Assembly: GCF_028826155.1 (NCBI RefSeq)
Contig: NZ_JAQGPN010000003.1
Span: 124,001-188,000, forward strand
DNA from: Mesorhizobium shangrilense
Lineage (GTDB): Bacteria > Pseudomonadota > Alphaproteobacteria > Rhizobiales > Rhizobiaceae
Reading direction: 5' to 3'
DNA: 64,000 nt
Part shown: one piece after another, positions 33,754 to 44,076 of the stretch
Numbering within the stretch: position 1 is the first letter of the stretch
Layout: each line of letters begins with the position of its first letter
The notes under the pieces: generated by a model
Seen by the model: the letters and a program-made list of their open reading frames with translations, nothing else
Told to the model about the DNA's origin: nothing
Databases searched by the model: none
Program-made: the position numbers and the translations under genes

Positions 33754-35274
33754 ATGAACAGGCTACTCTACACCGCCTCGATCCTTGCCGCGCTCTCGAG
33801 TGCTTCCGGGCCCGTCCTGGCGCAGGAAAGATCTGACGGTGTGCTGACCGTCGCGACCATTGGCGAGCCGCCGTCGCTCGACATCATGCAGACCACCATC
33901 GATCTCGTCCTGGTGATCGGCAACCACATCTTCGAGACGCTCTACACCTACGACGCACAGTGGAAGCCGGCGCCGCTCCTGGCTGCCGCGCTGCCCGAGA
34001 TTTCCGAGGACGGCCTGACCTATCGTATTCCGCTGCGCGAGGGCCTCAAATTCCACGACGGCAGCGATTTCGACTCCAAGGACGTCGTCGCTTCGCTGAA
34101 CCGCTGGATGTCGGTCCACGCCAAGGGCAAGCAGGTCGCGGCCATGGTCGACGGCATTGCGGAGGACGGAGCCAACGCCGTCGTCATCAAGCTGAAGTCA
34201 CGCTACGCCCCGCTGGTCGCAACATTGTCCCAGGCTTCGGTGATCATTCCGTCCGAGACGGTCGCCGATACGCTGACCCAGTTCATCGGCACCGGTCCCT
34301 ATGCGCTGAAGGAGCGCAAGCCCGACCAGTACACCCAGCTCGTCCGCTTCGAGGACTACAAGTCGCCGGAAGGCGAAACGAGCAACTATGCCGGAAAGCG
34401 CGTGCCGATCGCCAAGGAAGTGCGGTTCGTGCCGGTTCCCGACGCCAACACGCGCGTCGAGGGCATCATCTCCGGGCAGTTCGACTTTGCCGACGCCTTG
34501 CCGGTCAGCGCCTTCGAGCGGCTGGAGTCCAGCGGCACGGTCAAGCCGATCATCTATCAGAACGCCGGCTGGCTGTCGCTCAACATGAACATGAAGGAAG
34601 GCCTGCTCACCAACAAGGCGCTCCGTCAGGCGGTGCAGGCGGCGCTCAACCCGTCCGACATGATGCTGGCCGCCTTCTCCGACGAGCGCTTCTTCAACAT
34701 CGATGGCTCGATCTTCCCGAAGGAATTCTTCTGGCATGCCGAAGACGGCGTCGCACGCTACGGCGAGGGCGACCAGGAAGCGGCAGGGGCCTTGCTCAAG
34801 GAGGCTGGCTACGACGGTACGCCGTTGCGTATCCTGACCAGCCGCCAGTACGAGTTCCACTACAAGGCAGGCGAAGTGGCCAAGGCCTATCTCGAGGCCG
34901 CCGGCTTCAAGGTCGACATGCAGGTGGTGGACTGGGCGACGCTGACCACCCGCCGCGCCGATCCGGCGCAGTGGGACATCTTCATCACCCACTCCAACTT
35001 CCCGGCTGATCCGACGACGATCAACACCATCACGGATACCTATCCGGGCTGGTACGTGTCGGATGCGAAGGCCAAGGCGGTGGCCGCCTACATGGACGCC
35101 ACCACCGACGACGCCAAGCTCGAAGCCTGGAAGGGCATCCAGACGGTCATCTACGACGACGCGCCGCTCTACAAGGTCGGCAACTTCAATGCGCTCTCGG
35201 GCCTGTCCGCGGCGGTCACCGGCTACACGCCGACCTACTGGCCGCATTTCTGGAACGTGACGCCGAAGCAGTGA
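33754..35274 (+). CDS. Peptide-type ABC importer substrate-binding protein (DppA/OppA family)
   Basis: 506 aa family 5 (SBP_bac_5) receptor. Start MNRLLYTASILAALSS follows GGAGGAA; the signal peptide ends near VLAQE. The body shows VATIGEPPSLDIMQTT, ETLYTYDAQWKPAPLLAAALPEISEDGLTYRIPLREGLKFHDG and GTGPYALKERKPD, all diagnostic of this family. It heads a five-gene importer-hydrolase series ending in a D-aminoacylase-like enzyme, so the ligand may be a peptide or N-acyl amino acid containing D-residues. Confidence 0.93.
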   Translation: MNRLLYTASILAALSSASGPVLAQERSDGVLTVATIGEPPSLDIMQTTIDLVLVIGNHIFETLYTYDAQWKPAPLLAAALPEISEDGLTYRIPLREGLKFHDGSDFDSKDVVASLNRWMSVHAKGKQVAAMVDGIAEDGANAVVIKLKSRYAPLVATLSQASVIIPSETVADTLTQFIGTGPYALKERKPDQYTQLVRFEDYKSPEGETSNYAGKRVPIAKEVRFVPVPDANTRVEGIISGQFDFADALPVSAFERLESSGTVKPIIYQNAGWLSLNMNMKEGLLTNKALRQAVQAALNPSDMMLAAFSDERFFNIDGSIFPKEFFWHAEDGVARYGEGDQEAAGALLKEAGYDGTPLRILTSRQYEFHYKAGEVAKAYLEAAGFKVDMQVVDWATLTTRRADPAQWDIFITHSNFPADPTTINTITDTYPGWYVSDAKAKAVAAYMDATTDDAKLEAWKGIQTVIYDDAPLYKVGNFNALSGLSAAVTGYTPTYWPHFWNVTPKQ

Positions 35275-35285
35275 GGCGCTGAACA

Positions 35286-36236
35286 ATGTCGAGGGTCGCT
35301 CGGGCGCTGTTGGAACGACTGGTGGGCATGTTGATCGTGCTCGCCCTCGTGGTGACGGTCGTCTTCATCATCGTGCGGGTGACCCCCGGCGATCCGGCCG
35401 CCGTGATGCTCGGCTCGGACGCCACGCCGGAAGACATCGCTGATCTGCGCACCAGGCTGGGCCTCGATGCGCCGCTGCTCGTCCAGTACGGCCAGTTCGT
35501 GCTGGGCATCCTCAAGGGCGACCTCGGCCAGTCGATCTTCCTCGGCCAGCCGGTCACCCAGGCGCTGGCGAGCCGCGCCGAGCCGACCTTCTTCCTGACG
35601 CTGTTCTCGATCCTCATTGCGGTGACCATCGCGCTGCCGGTCGGCATCCTGTCGGCGGTGCGGCGCGGCACGCTGTTCGACCAGATCGTCGTCACCCTGA
35701 CCATGGTGGCGGCCAGCATCCCGAGTTTTTGGCTGGGGCTGATCCTGATCCAGGTCTTCGCCGTCGGCCAGGGCTGGTTCCCGGCCTCCGGCTATGGCGG
35801 CCCCGACACCGGCTTCCTCGAGCGGCTGCACCACCTGGTGCTGCCGGCGATCGCGCTCGGCGTCGTCAACTCGGCGCTGATCACCCGCTTCACCCGCGCC
35901 GCCATGCTCGACGTGCTCAGCGACGACTATGTGCGCACGGCGCGCGCCAAGGGCGCCGGCGAGATGCGGGTCATCCTCAAGCATGCGCTGAAGAACGCGC
36001 TGGTGCCGATCATCACCGTGATCGGCCTGTCGATCGCCATGCTGGTCGCCGGCGCGGTGGTCACCGAGACGGTGTTCGGGCTGCCCGGCATCGGCAACCT
36101 GGTGGTGTCGGCGGTGCTGCGGCGCGACTATCCCGTCATCCAGGGGGCGCTGCTGGTCGTCGCCGCCATCTACGTGCTGATCAATTTCGGCGTCGACATG
36201 CTCTATATCCTCGTCGATCCCAGGGTGCGGCTGTGA
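35286..36236 (+). CDS. Peptide-type ABC importer permease (DppB-like)
   Basis: 316 aa permease with the DppB start (ALLERLVGMLIVLALVVTVVFIIVRVTPGDPA), six membrane segments and the EAA loop RTARAKGAGEMRVILKHALKNALVP at about residues 217-241. The long second extracytoplasmic region with GLDAPLLVQYGQFVLGILKGDLGQS is typical. It begins 11 bases after the binding-protein stop and overlaps the next gene by GTGA. Confidence 0.94.
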   Translation: MSRVARALLERLVGMLIVLALVVTVVFIIVRVTPGDPAAVMLGSDATPEDIADLRTRLGLDAPLLVQYGQFVLGILKGDLGQSIFLGQPVTQALASRAEPTFFLTLFSILIAVTIALPVGILSAVRRGTLFDQIVVTLTMVAASIPSFWLGLILIQVFAVGQGWFPASGYGGPDTGFLERLHHLVLPAIALGVVNSALITRFTRAAMLDVLSDDYVRTARAKGAGEMRVILKHALKNALVPIITVIGLSIAMLVAGAVVTETVFGLPGIGNLVVSAVLRRDYPVIQGALLVVAAIYVLINFGVDMLYILVDPRVRL

Positions 36237-37093
36237 CGGTCGGCTCCCTCACCCTGCCGCTCGCGTCGGGCCTGCGCCAGCTGTTCCGCAACCGCGCCAT
36301 CGCCTTTGGCGCGGCGATCCTGCTCATCGTCGTGCTCGCCGCCCTGCTGGCGCCATGGATCGCGCCCTATGCGCCCAACAAGCTGTCGATCGTCAACAAG
36401 CTCAAGGCGCCGTCGCTGACCCACCTGTTCGGCACCGACGAGTTCGGCCGCGACATCTTCTCGCGCGCCATCTATGCCGGCCGCATCTCGCTGCTGGTCA
36501 GCCTCGGCGTCGTCTGCATCTCGACCCTGCTCGGCGTCTTCCTCGGCGTCGCCGCCGGCTTCTTCCGCAAGCTCGACGCGCCGATCTCGCGGCTGCTCGA
36601 CGCCATGATGTCGTTCCCCGACATCCTGCTCGCCATCGCCCTGGTGGCCGCGCTCGGGCCGTCGCTGACGACGGTGATCCTGGCGCTCGGCATCACCTAT
36701 GCGCCGCGCCTCGCCCGCATCGTGCGCGGCTCGACGCTGGTGCTGCGCGAACTGCCCTATATCGAGGCGGCGGTGGCGCTCGGGCTGCCCACCTGGCAGG
36801 TGCTGCTGCGCCACGTGCTGCTCAACCTCGCCTCGCCGATCCTCGTCCAGGCGACCTTCGTCTTCGCCTCGGCGATGCTGGCGGAGGCGAGCCTGTCGTT
36901 CCTCGGCGTCGGCGTCTCCACCGACATGCCGACCTGGGGCACGATGCTGGCCTCGGGCCGCGAGTTCATGAACAACGCGCCCTGGCTGATGGTGTTTCCG
37001 GGGCTGGCCATCGTCTTCTCGGTGCTGTCGCTGCAGCTCCTGGGCGACGGCCTGCGCGACCTCGTCGACCCGCGCCTGTCGAAAGAGCGCTGA
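36233..37093 (+). CDS. Peptide-type ABC importer permease (DppC-like)
   Basis: 286 aa. GTG start overlapping the previous stop. Family features: HLFGTDEFGRDIFSRAIYAGRISLLV after the first membrane segment, and the cytoplasmic loop IVRGSTLVLRELPYIEAAVALGLPTWQVLLRHVLLN. Ends in DGLRDLVDPRLSKER, the standard DppC terminus. Pairs with the DppB-like permease. Confidence 0.94.
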   Translation: MTVGSLTLPLASGLRQLFRNRAIAFGAAILLIVVLAALLAPWIAPYAPNKLSIVNKLKAPSLTHLFGTDEFGRDIFSRAIYAGRISLLVSLGVVCISTLLGVFLGVAAGFFRKLDAPISRLLDAMMSFPDILLAIALVAALGPSLTTVILALGITYAPRLARIVRGSTLVLRELPYIEAAVALGLPTWQVLLRHVLLNLASPILVQATFVFASAMLAEASLSFLGVGVSTDMPTWGTMLASGREFMNNAPWLMVFPGLAIVFSVLSLQLLGDGLRDLVDPRLSKER

Positions 37094-37097
37094 CAAG

Positions 37098-38909
<1,812 letters not shown>

Positions 38910-38974
38910 ATACAATGGGACGGCCGGGTGGATCGCTTCGCCCGCATTTCGAATTCTTGAGGATTATATCTCTG

Positions 38975-38991
38975 TGTAAGCCTGTCTTACA
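38975..38991. promoter_or_regulatory. GntR-type operator, copy 1 (TGTAAG-N5-CTTACA)
   Basis: A perfect 6-bp inverted repeat with a 5-base spacer lies 51 bases before the amidohydrolase start and just after the AT-rich TATATC at 38965-38970. It shares GCCTGTCTTACAG, read on the opposite strand, with the element at 41584-41602. FCD/FadR-type GntR proteins bind such TGT...ACA palindromes, and the GntR gene lies between the two copies. Confidence 0.65.
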
Positions 38992-39042
38992 GGTTGACAT
39001 GCCGATTGGTCCATCGCCATGGTGGACCTCAGGATGGTTGCA

Positions 39043-40659
39043 ATGTTCGATCTGCTGATAACGAATGCGCGAGTGATAGACGGAACCGGTGCGCCGTGGT
39101 TCCGCGCCCATGTGGGCGTGCGGGACGGCCGGATCGCGGACGTGTTCTGCGGCGCGCCTGCCGATGCCGAAACGGTCATCGATGCGGGCGATGCGTTTCT
39201 CACACCGGGCTTCATCGACGTGCACACGCATGACGACATCGCCTTCCTCCGACGTGGCGGACGCGGGGAGAAGATCGTCCAGGGCGTCACCACGATTGTC
39301 ACCGGCAACTGCAGCTTCTCGGCATACCCGTTCGTTGGCGACGACGACGCACCGCTTCGCGAACACATAGGCTCCCTGCTTGGGTCAATCCGCCCCGGCG
39401 AAGTGTTCTGCGACTACGCCGGCTACCGCGCCGCCCTCCAGGGCGGAGGGATCGGTCCCAACCTGGTTTCGCTGGTCGGCCATGGTCCGATCCGGCTGGC
39501 GGTTCTCGGAAACCAGTCGAGGCCTGCGACGCCGGAAGAACGCGAGCGCATGGAACGGCTCCTCGACGTTCAGTTGGAGCAGGGGGCCGCAGGGCTTTCG
39601 CTCGGACTGATCTATACGCCGAGCAGTTGGGCCGATGATGCCGAGTTGCGCGGCCTGGCCGACGTGGTGGCCAAGCGCGGGCGTATCCTGGCCGCCCACA
39701 TTCGCAACTACGACGCGGGGATCGACGAGTCGATCGAAGAGTTTCTCGCCCTCCTGAAGCATAGCGGCTGCAAGGGCCTGCTCTCCCATCTGCAGGTCTG
39801 CGGCAGCGAGAACTGGGGACGGATGCCGGAACTGCTCGACAGGCTGGAGGAGGCAAGGCGCGAAGGCATCGACGTGTCGTGCGACATGTATCCCTACACG
39901 GCGGGCTCCAGCACCATACTCCAGCTGTTGCCGCCGTCGGCGCAGGAAGGCGGCATCGACGCAATTGTCGATCGTCTTTCCGAACCTGAATCGCGCGAGA
40001 TCATCCGGCAGGCGGTGGTCGAGGATATTACCGCCGACCTGAACTGGAGGTCCAAGGCAACGCAGATCGGATGGGACAACATCCGTATCGGCGGCGTCGA
40101 AGCGGAGAGCCACAAACGCTACGAGGGGCGGTTCATCGCCGAGGCGGCCGAGAGCGAAAGCCGTGACCCCTTCGATCTGGCCGCCGACCTGATCGTCTGC
40201 GATTGCGGGCGCAGCAACATGATCATGTTCCAGCAGGACGAGGGCGACCTGCGAAAGGTGCTCGGTCACCGTCTGTACATGTCCGGTTCGGACAGCATCC
40301 CGCGTGAGAGCGGGAAGCCGCATCCGCGAGGCGCCGGCACCTTCCCGCGACTGCTGGGGGAGTATGCGCTCAAGGACAACCTGCAGAGCCTTGAGGAAGC
40401 CGTGCGCCACATGACGTCATTGCCGGCGCAGCGGTTCAGCCTCTGGGATCGCGGCGTCGTCCGCCCGGGTGCGGTCGCCGATCTGGTGCTGTTCGGCGCA
40501 ACCGTGATCGACGGAGCGACCTATGACGAGCCGACATTGCCTCCGAAGGGCATCGGCACCGTGATCGTCGGCGGCAAGCTTGTGGTTGTGGACGGAACAC
40601 CGCAGTCCGAAATGCCGGGCAAGGTGCTCGACGCGGGAAAACGCATGAGCCTTGCTTGA
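39043..40659 (+). CDS. N-acyl-D-amino-acid deacylase (D-aminoacylase) family amidohydrolase
   Basis: 538 aa zinc amidohydrolase. I start it at MFDLLITNARVIDGTG, with AGGATGG just upstream; other in-frame ATGs lie at 39034 and 39019. The metal motif FIDVHTHDD gives His61 and His63, and Cys90 in GVTTIVTGNCSFS matches the bridging cysteine of D-aminoacylases. Later motifs include KGLLSHLQVCG and MSGSDSIPRES. The family removes acyl groups from N-acyl-D-amino acids or cleaves D-dipeptides. It follows the peptide importer and precedes a GntR gene, consistent with hydrolysis of the imported compound in the cytoplasm. Confidence 0.9.
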   Translation: MFDLLITNARVIDGTGAPWFRAHVGVRDGRIADVFCGAPADAETVIDAGDAFLTPGFIDVHTHDDIAFLRRGGRGEKIVQGVTTIVTGNCSFSAYPFVGDDDAPLREHIGSLLGSIRPGEVFCDYAGYRAALQGGGIGPNLVSLVGHGPIRLAVLGNQSRPATPEERERMERLLDVQLEQGAAGLSLGLIYTPSSWADDAELRGLADVVAKRGRILAAHIRNYDAGIDESIEEFLALLKHSGCKGLLSHLQVCGSENWGRMPELLDRLEEARREGIDVSCDMYPYTAGSSTILQLLPPSAQEGGIDAIVDRLSEPESREIIRQAVVEDITADLNWRSKATQIGWDNIRIGGVEAESHKRYEGRFIAEAAESESRDPFDLAADLIVCDCGRSNMIMFQQDEGDLRKVLGHRLYMSGSDSIPRESGKPHPRGAGTFPRLLGEYALKDNLQSLEEAVRHMTSLPAQRFSLWDRGVVRPGAVADLVLFGATVIDGATYDEPTLPPKGIGTVIVGGKLVVVDGTPQSEMPGKVLDAGKRMSLA

Positions 40660-40680
40660 TCGGCTGAGTTGAGGGACGAC

Positions 40681-41388
40681 ATGCAGACAAAACCCCTTCG
40701 GCAGATTCGCCTGACGGATCAGATCGTCGACCATATCCGTACCCATATCGCGACGACCGACCTCAAGCCGGGGGACAGGCTGCCCAGCGAGTCGGAGCTG
40801 GCGCGAGAGCTGGGCGTGGGGCGGCCCACTGTTCGGGAGGCGATCAACGCGCTCGCGGGCAGCGGATTGGTGCGCGTCACCACCGGCAAGGCGCCTGTCG
40901 TCGGCACGGTGACCGGCGAGCCGGTCAGCAAGCTCGTGTCCCATGGCATGGCGATCGGCCAGATATCGCCGCTTCACACACTGGAGTTCCGACGTTTCCT
41001 CGAAGAACGCGCCGCCAGATTGGCCGCGCAGCATCGTACGGACGCCCATGCCGCAGCCCTGGAAACCATTCTCGCCGAGCTCGCGGCCGGAATGGGCGAT
41101 CTCGAGCGTTTTTCGACCGCCGATGTCGAGTTTCACAAGGTGCTGGCCAGCGCCAGCGGCAACCCGCTCGTCGAGATCGTCATCGACGGCATTGCAGACG
41201 CGACGCTCCAGTCGAGCCGGACCGGCCTGCGTTACGTGCTGGATGAGGCCGAATGGACCGAGACCTACAAGGTTCACGAGCGCGTCGCGCTGGCGGTCAT
41301 CGCGATGAGGCCGGAAGCTGCGGAAAAGGCCATGCGCGATCATTTCGATGAGGCGTCCGAACGGATAAGGCGCGGCGCCGCCCTCTGA
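40681..41388 (+). CDS. GntR-family regulator with FCD domain
   Basis: 235 aa. The ATG at 40681 is preferred because GAGGG sits 6 bases upstream. Winged helix at about residues 10-75 (LPSESELARELGVGRPTVREAINALAGSGLV); FCD effector domain after it with metal-ligand pattern DVEFHKVLA, VHERVALAVI and MRDHFDEA. It is placed between two near-identical inverted repeats (38975-38991 and 41584-41602), which are its probable binding sites. Likely a repressor released by a carboxylic or amino acid of the pathway. Confidence 0.92.
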   Translation: MQTKPLRQIRLTDQIVDHIRTHIATTDLKPGDRLPSESELARELGVGRPTVREAINALAGSGLVRVTTGKAPVVGTVTGEPVSKLVSHGMAIGQISPLHTLEFRRFLEERAARLAAQHRTDAHAAALETILAELAAGMGDLERFSTADVEFHKVLASASGNPLVEIVIDGIADATLQSSRTGLRYVLDEAEWTETYKVHERVALAVIAMRPEAAEKAMRDHFDEASERIRRGAAL

Positions 41389-41583
41389 GGTCGGAATACT
41401 TTCGCGTCAAGCGTTCAGAACGTCCCGTCGGCCAGGGCTCCCGCTTCCAGCGTCGCGGACTGACGCTGCGCCGTTCTCTTGAACAAGTCAGGCCAGACCT
41501 AGCCGCAAGCTGGTCATCCGCGGGAGAGGACACAGATTTGCCGCCGCGACGCGTGCCCTCCTGCTTGATTTCATCCTGTAAAG

Positions 41584-41602
41584 CTGTAAGACAGGCATAC
41601 AG
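41584..41602. promoter_or_regulatory. GntR-type operator, copy 2 (CTGTA-N9-TACAG)
   Basis: Inverted repeat in the 288-base gap before the RidA gene, 75 bases upstream of its ATG. On the minus strand it reads CTGTATGCCTGTCTTACAG, which matches copy 1 at 38975-38991 in 16 of 17 aligned bases over TGTAAGCCTGTCTTACA. I see nothing else interpretable in the gap. Confidence 0.65.
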
Positions 41603-41676
41603 ATTCGTGTCGGCCTGCCAAACGGTCGTCTGAGGCGATCGTCACGCGGAGCCGCGGCCATGACGAGGAGAGCGCG

Positions 41677-42069
41677 ATGAAACTTATCGAGTATTTTGGC
41701 GGCGAGGGCGTTGGCGCCGCAAGGAGCGCCATGCCCCTGACGCCGGCCGTTCGCGCGGGCGATTTCGTATTCATCTCGGGCCAGGTGCCGATGGATCCGA
41801 ACGGCGAGATTCTGGTCGGCAGCGTCGAGGCTCAGACGCGCCTCGTCATGGATCGCATTGCCGTCGCGCTGGAACAGGCGGGCAGCTCCATGAAGGAGAT
41901 CGTCAAGTCCACGGTGTTCCTCAAGGACGCGCGCGACTTCACGGCCTTCAACAAAATCTATTCGTCCTACTTCGAGCCGGGCAAGCGCCCGGCACGGACA
42001 TGTGTCCAGAACGACATGATCGTCGACATCAAGGTCGAGATCGAAGTCATCGCTTACAGCCCACGCTGA
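41677..42069 (+). CDS. RidA/YjgF-family enamine-imine deaminase
   Basis: 130 aa. Trimeric small protein that hydrolyses reactive 2-imino or enamine intermediates to 2-oxo acids plus ammonia. The conserved start of the fold (PLTPAVRAGDFVFISGQVPMDPNGEI) and the active-site Arg in GKRPARTCVQND are present, as is IKVEIEVIAY at the C-terminus. Such intermediates arise from PLP-dependent dehydration of hydroxyamino acids, which fits the PLP enzyme two genes downstream. Probably controlled by the operator at 41584. Confidence 0.9.
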   Translation: MKLIEYFGGEGVGAARSAMPLTPAVRAGDFVFISGQVPMDPNGEILVGSVEAQTRLVMDRIAVALEQAGSSMKEIVKSTVFLKDARDFTAFNKIYSSYFEPGKRPARTCVQNDMIVDIKVEIEVIAYSPR

Positions 42070-42091
42070 CAGGAAACGCAGGAACTGAACT

Positions 42092-42784
42092 ATGGAAAAG
42101 ATCTATCGGGACGACTCCGAACTCTTCGCCTTGATGAAGGCGGAGCTCACCACCTGCGTCGTCGGCGACGTGATGGACAAGATGGGCCTGCGCCGGCAAT
42201 TCCTGCCGCCGGAGGTAAGGCCGCTGAGCCCCGACATGGTTCTGGCCGGGCGGGCGCTGCCGGTGCTCGAGGCCGACTATTATTCCGACTCCAGCGACAG
42301 CCGGGGGCCGCTTGCGAAGCGCGGCTTCGGCCTGATGTTCGAGGCGTTGGACGACCTGAAGCCCAATGAAGTCTACATCGCCTCGGGGACAACCGGCGCA
42401 TACGCGATGTGGGGCGAGCTCATGGCGACACGCGCCCGCATGCTGGGCGCGGCCGGCGCCATCATCAACGGCTTCTCGCGGGACACCAAGGGCGTTCTGG
42501 AAATGGGGTTCCCGACCTTCTCCCGCGGCTCCTACGGCCAGGACCAGGGCGTGCGCGGCAAGGTCGTCGATTTCAGGCTCCCCATCGAAGTCGGCGCGGC
42601 GCGCGTCGAACCCGGCGCGATTCTGTTCGGCGACATCGACGGCGTGCTGGTCATCCCGCGTGAGGCAGAAGCCGACGTCATTGCCGGCGCGATCGAGAAA
42701 GTGCGTGGTGAGAAAAAGGTTGCGGAGGCCATCCGCGCCGGCATGAGCACCGTCGAGGCGTATGCGAAATTCGGGATCATGTGA
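42092..42784 (+). CDS. RraA-like family protein (aldolase/oxaloacetate decarboxylase type)
   Basis: 230 aa. The RraA/HMG-aldolase fold is shown by TTCVVGDVMDKMGLRRQFLPPEV, GELMATRARMLGAAGAIINGFSRDTKGV and FGDIDGVLVIPREAE. Catalytic members use an Arg-Asp pair with a downstream Glu/Asp; Arg-Asp is present (SRDTKG) but the acid three residues later is Gly, and the usual Asp of VxDG is Asn (INGF). It may act on a 2-oxo acid produced from the amino acid, but those differences leave activity uncertain. Spaced 22 bases from ridA and 6 bases from the next gene. Confidence 0.85.
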   Translation: MEKIYRDDSELFALMKAELTTCVVGDVMDKMGLRRQFLPPEVRPLSPDMVLAGRALPVLEADYYSDSSDSRGPLAKRGFGLMFEALDDLKPNEVYIASGTTGAYAMWGELMATRARMLGAAGAIINGFSRDTKGVLEMGFPTFSRGSYGQDQGVRGKVVDFRLPIEVGAARVEPGAILFGDIDGVLVIPREAEADVIAGAIEKVRGEKKVAEAIRAGMSTVEAYAKFGIM

Positions 42785-42790
42785 GGGGCG

Positions 42791-43855
42791 ATGAGACCGC
42801 AAACCGTCCATGACGTCGATACGCCCGCGGTCCTGATCGACGTCGATGTCGCGGCCCGCAACATCGCGCGGGCCCAGGCGCATGCCGACGCCATCGGGAT
42901 CAAGCTGAGGCCCCACATCAAGACGCACAAGCTGCCATTCTTTGCGCGTCAGCAGGTGGCGGCCGGCGCGGTCGGCATCACTTGCCAGAAGGTCGGCGAA
43001 GCGGAGGTGATGGCGAATGCCGGGCTGACCGACATCTTCATTCCCTACAACATCCTGGGCCGCTCCAAGCTCGACCGGCTGCACGCCTTGCACATGCGCA
43101 TGTCGCTCAGTGTGAGCGCCGACAGCGAGACGACGGTCAGGGGCTATGCTGCGGCGTTCACCGATCCGGATCGCCGCCTGAAGGTGCTGGTCGAATGCGA
43201 TACTGGCGGCGGGCGTGTCGGCGTGCAGTCGCCGGAAGACGCCCTTCGTTTGGCGCAGGTGATTGCGGGCGCGCCGGGCCTGCGGTTCGGGGGACTGATG
43301 ACGTTTCCCGCGGCGGGCGGCCACGAGGTCGCGGAGGCCTGGCTGCGAAGCGCGCGCGACCTGCTGCTGGCCAATGGCCTCGATTGCGAGACGGTGACGA
43401 CGGGCGGCACGCCCGACATGTGGCGGCCGGTCGATGCTTCGGTCGTCAGCGAGTATCGTCCGGGCACCTATGTCTACATGGACCGCTACCAGGTCGAGAA
43501 GGGCGCCGGGAAGCTGGAGGACTGCGCGGCTTTCGTGCTCGCGACGGTCGTCAGTCGTCCCACCGCGACCCGCGCCATACTGGACGCCGGCTCAAAATCT
43601 CTCACCAGCGACTTGCTCGGCCTGCAGGACCACGGCGAGCTGATCGGCGTGCCCGGCGCGCGCATTGTCGGGCTGTCCGAGGAGCATGGCGTCGTTTCGC
43701 TTCCCGCCGACAGCCAGCTCGAGGTCGGCGACAAGGTGCGCGTGCTGGTCAACCATATCTGCCCGGTCATCAACCTGTTCGACGAAGTGCATCTGATCTC
43801 CGGCGAGGCAGTGGTCGACGTGTTGCCGGTGGCCGCCCGCGGCAAGCTCAGGTAG
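42791..43855 (+). CDS. D-threonine aldolase/D-serine dehydratase-like PLP enzyme (alanine-racemase fold)
   Basis: 354 aa fold-type III PLP enzyme. The PLP lysine is in IKLRPHIKTHKLPFFARQQ near residue 40. The C-terminal metal site typical of DTA/DSD proteins is VNHICPVINLFDEVHLI (His and Cys ligands). Members cleave D-3-hydroxyamino acids to glycine and aldehyde, or dehydrate D-serine or D-threo-3-hydroxyaspartate to 2-oxo acids. With an upstream D-aminoacylase-like enzyme and RidA, a D-hydroxyamino-acid pathway is plausible. Last gene of this plus-strand series. Confidence 0.9.
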   Translation: MRPQTVHDVDTPAVLIDVDVAARNIARAQAHADAIGIKLRPHIKTHKLPFFARQQVAAGAVGITCQKVGEAEVMANAGLTDIFIPYNILGRSKLDRLHALHMRMSLSVSADSETTVRGYAAAFTDPDRRLKVLVECDTGGGRVGVQSPEDALRLAQVIAGAPGLRFGGLMTFPAAGGHEVAEAWLRSARDLLLANGLDCETVTTGGTPDMWRPVDASVVSEYRPGTYVYMDRYQVEKGAGKLEDCAAFVLATVVSRPTATRAILDAGSKSLTSDLLGLQDHGELIGVPGARIVGLSEEHGVVSLPADSQLEVGDKVRVLVNHICPVINLFDEVHLISGEAVVDVLPVAARGKLR

Positions 43856-43971
43856 CGAGGAATTTGCGGCGAAAGGACGAGGCGGCAGCGCACATCGCTC
43901 GTGCATCGCCGCTGACGCGCTAAGGTTCCTCCCGAGCCGCAACGCCCTCGTTTTCACTCACAATAGCGACG

Positions 43972-44017
43972 CAAAAAAAGAAAGCGCCGTGCGTCGGATT
44001 GGACGCACGGCGCTTTC
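43972..44017 (-). terminator. Intrinsic terminator of the minus-strand FAH-hydrolase gene
   Basis: A 16-bp perfect stem (43980-43995 with 44002-44017) encloses a 6-base loop. Read on the minus strand it is followed by TTTTTTTGC, the classic intrinsic terminator layout, 60 bases after the stop of the gene at 44077. On the plus strand it could also stop read-through from 43855, but without a proper T-run. Confidence 0.85.
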
Positions 44018-44076
44018 ACAGTTTGATCGCGCAAGGTGACGATCTTGGAGACCGTCACCTCACCTTATTGGCCTGT

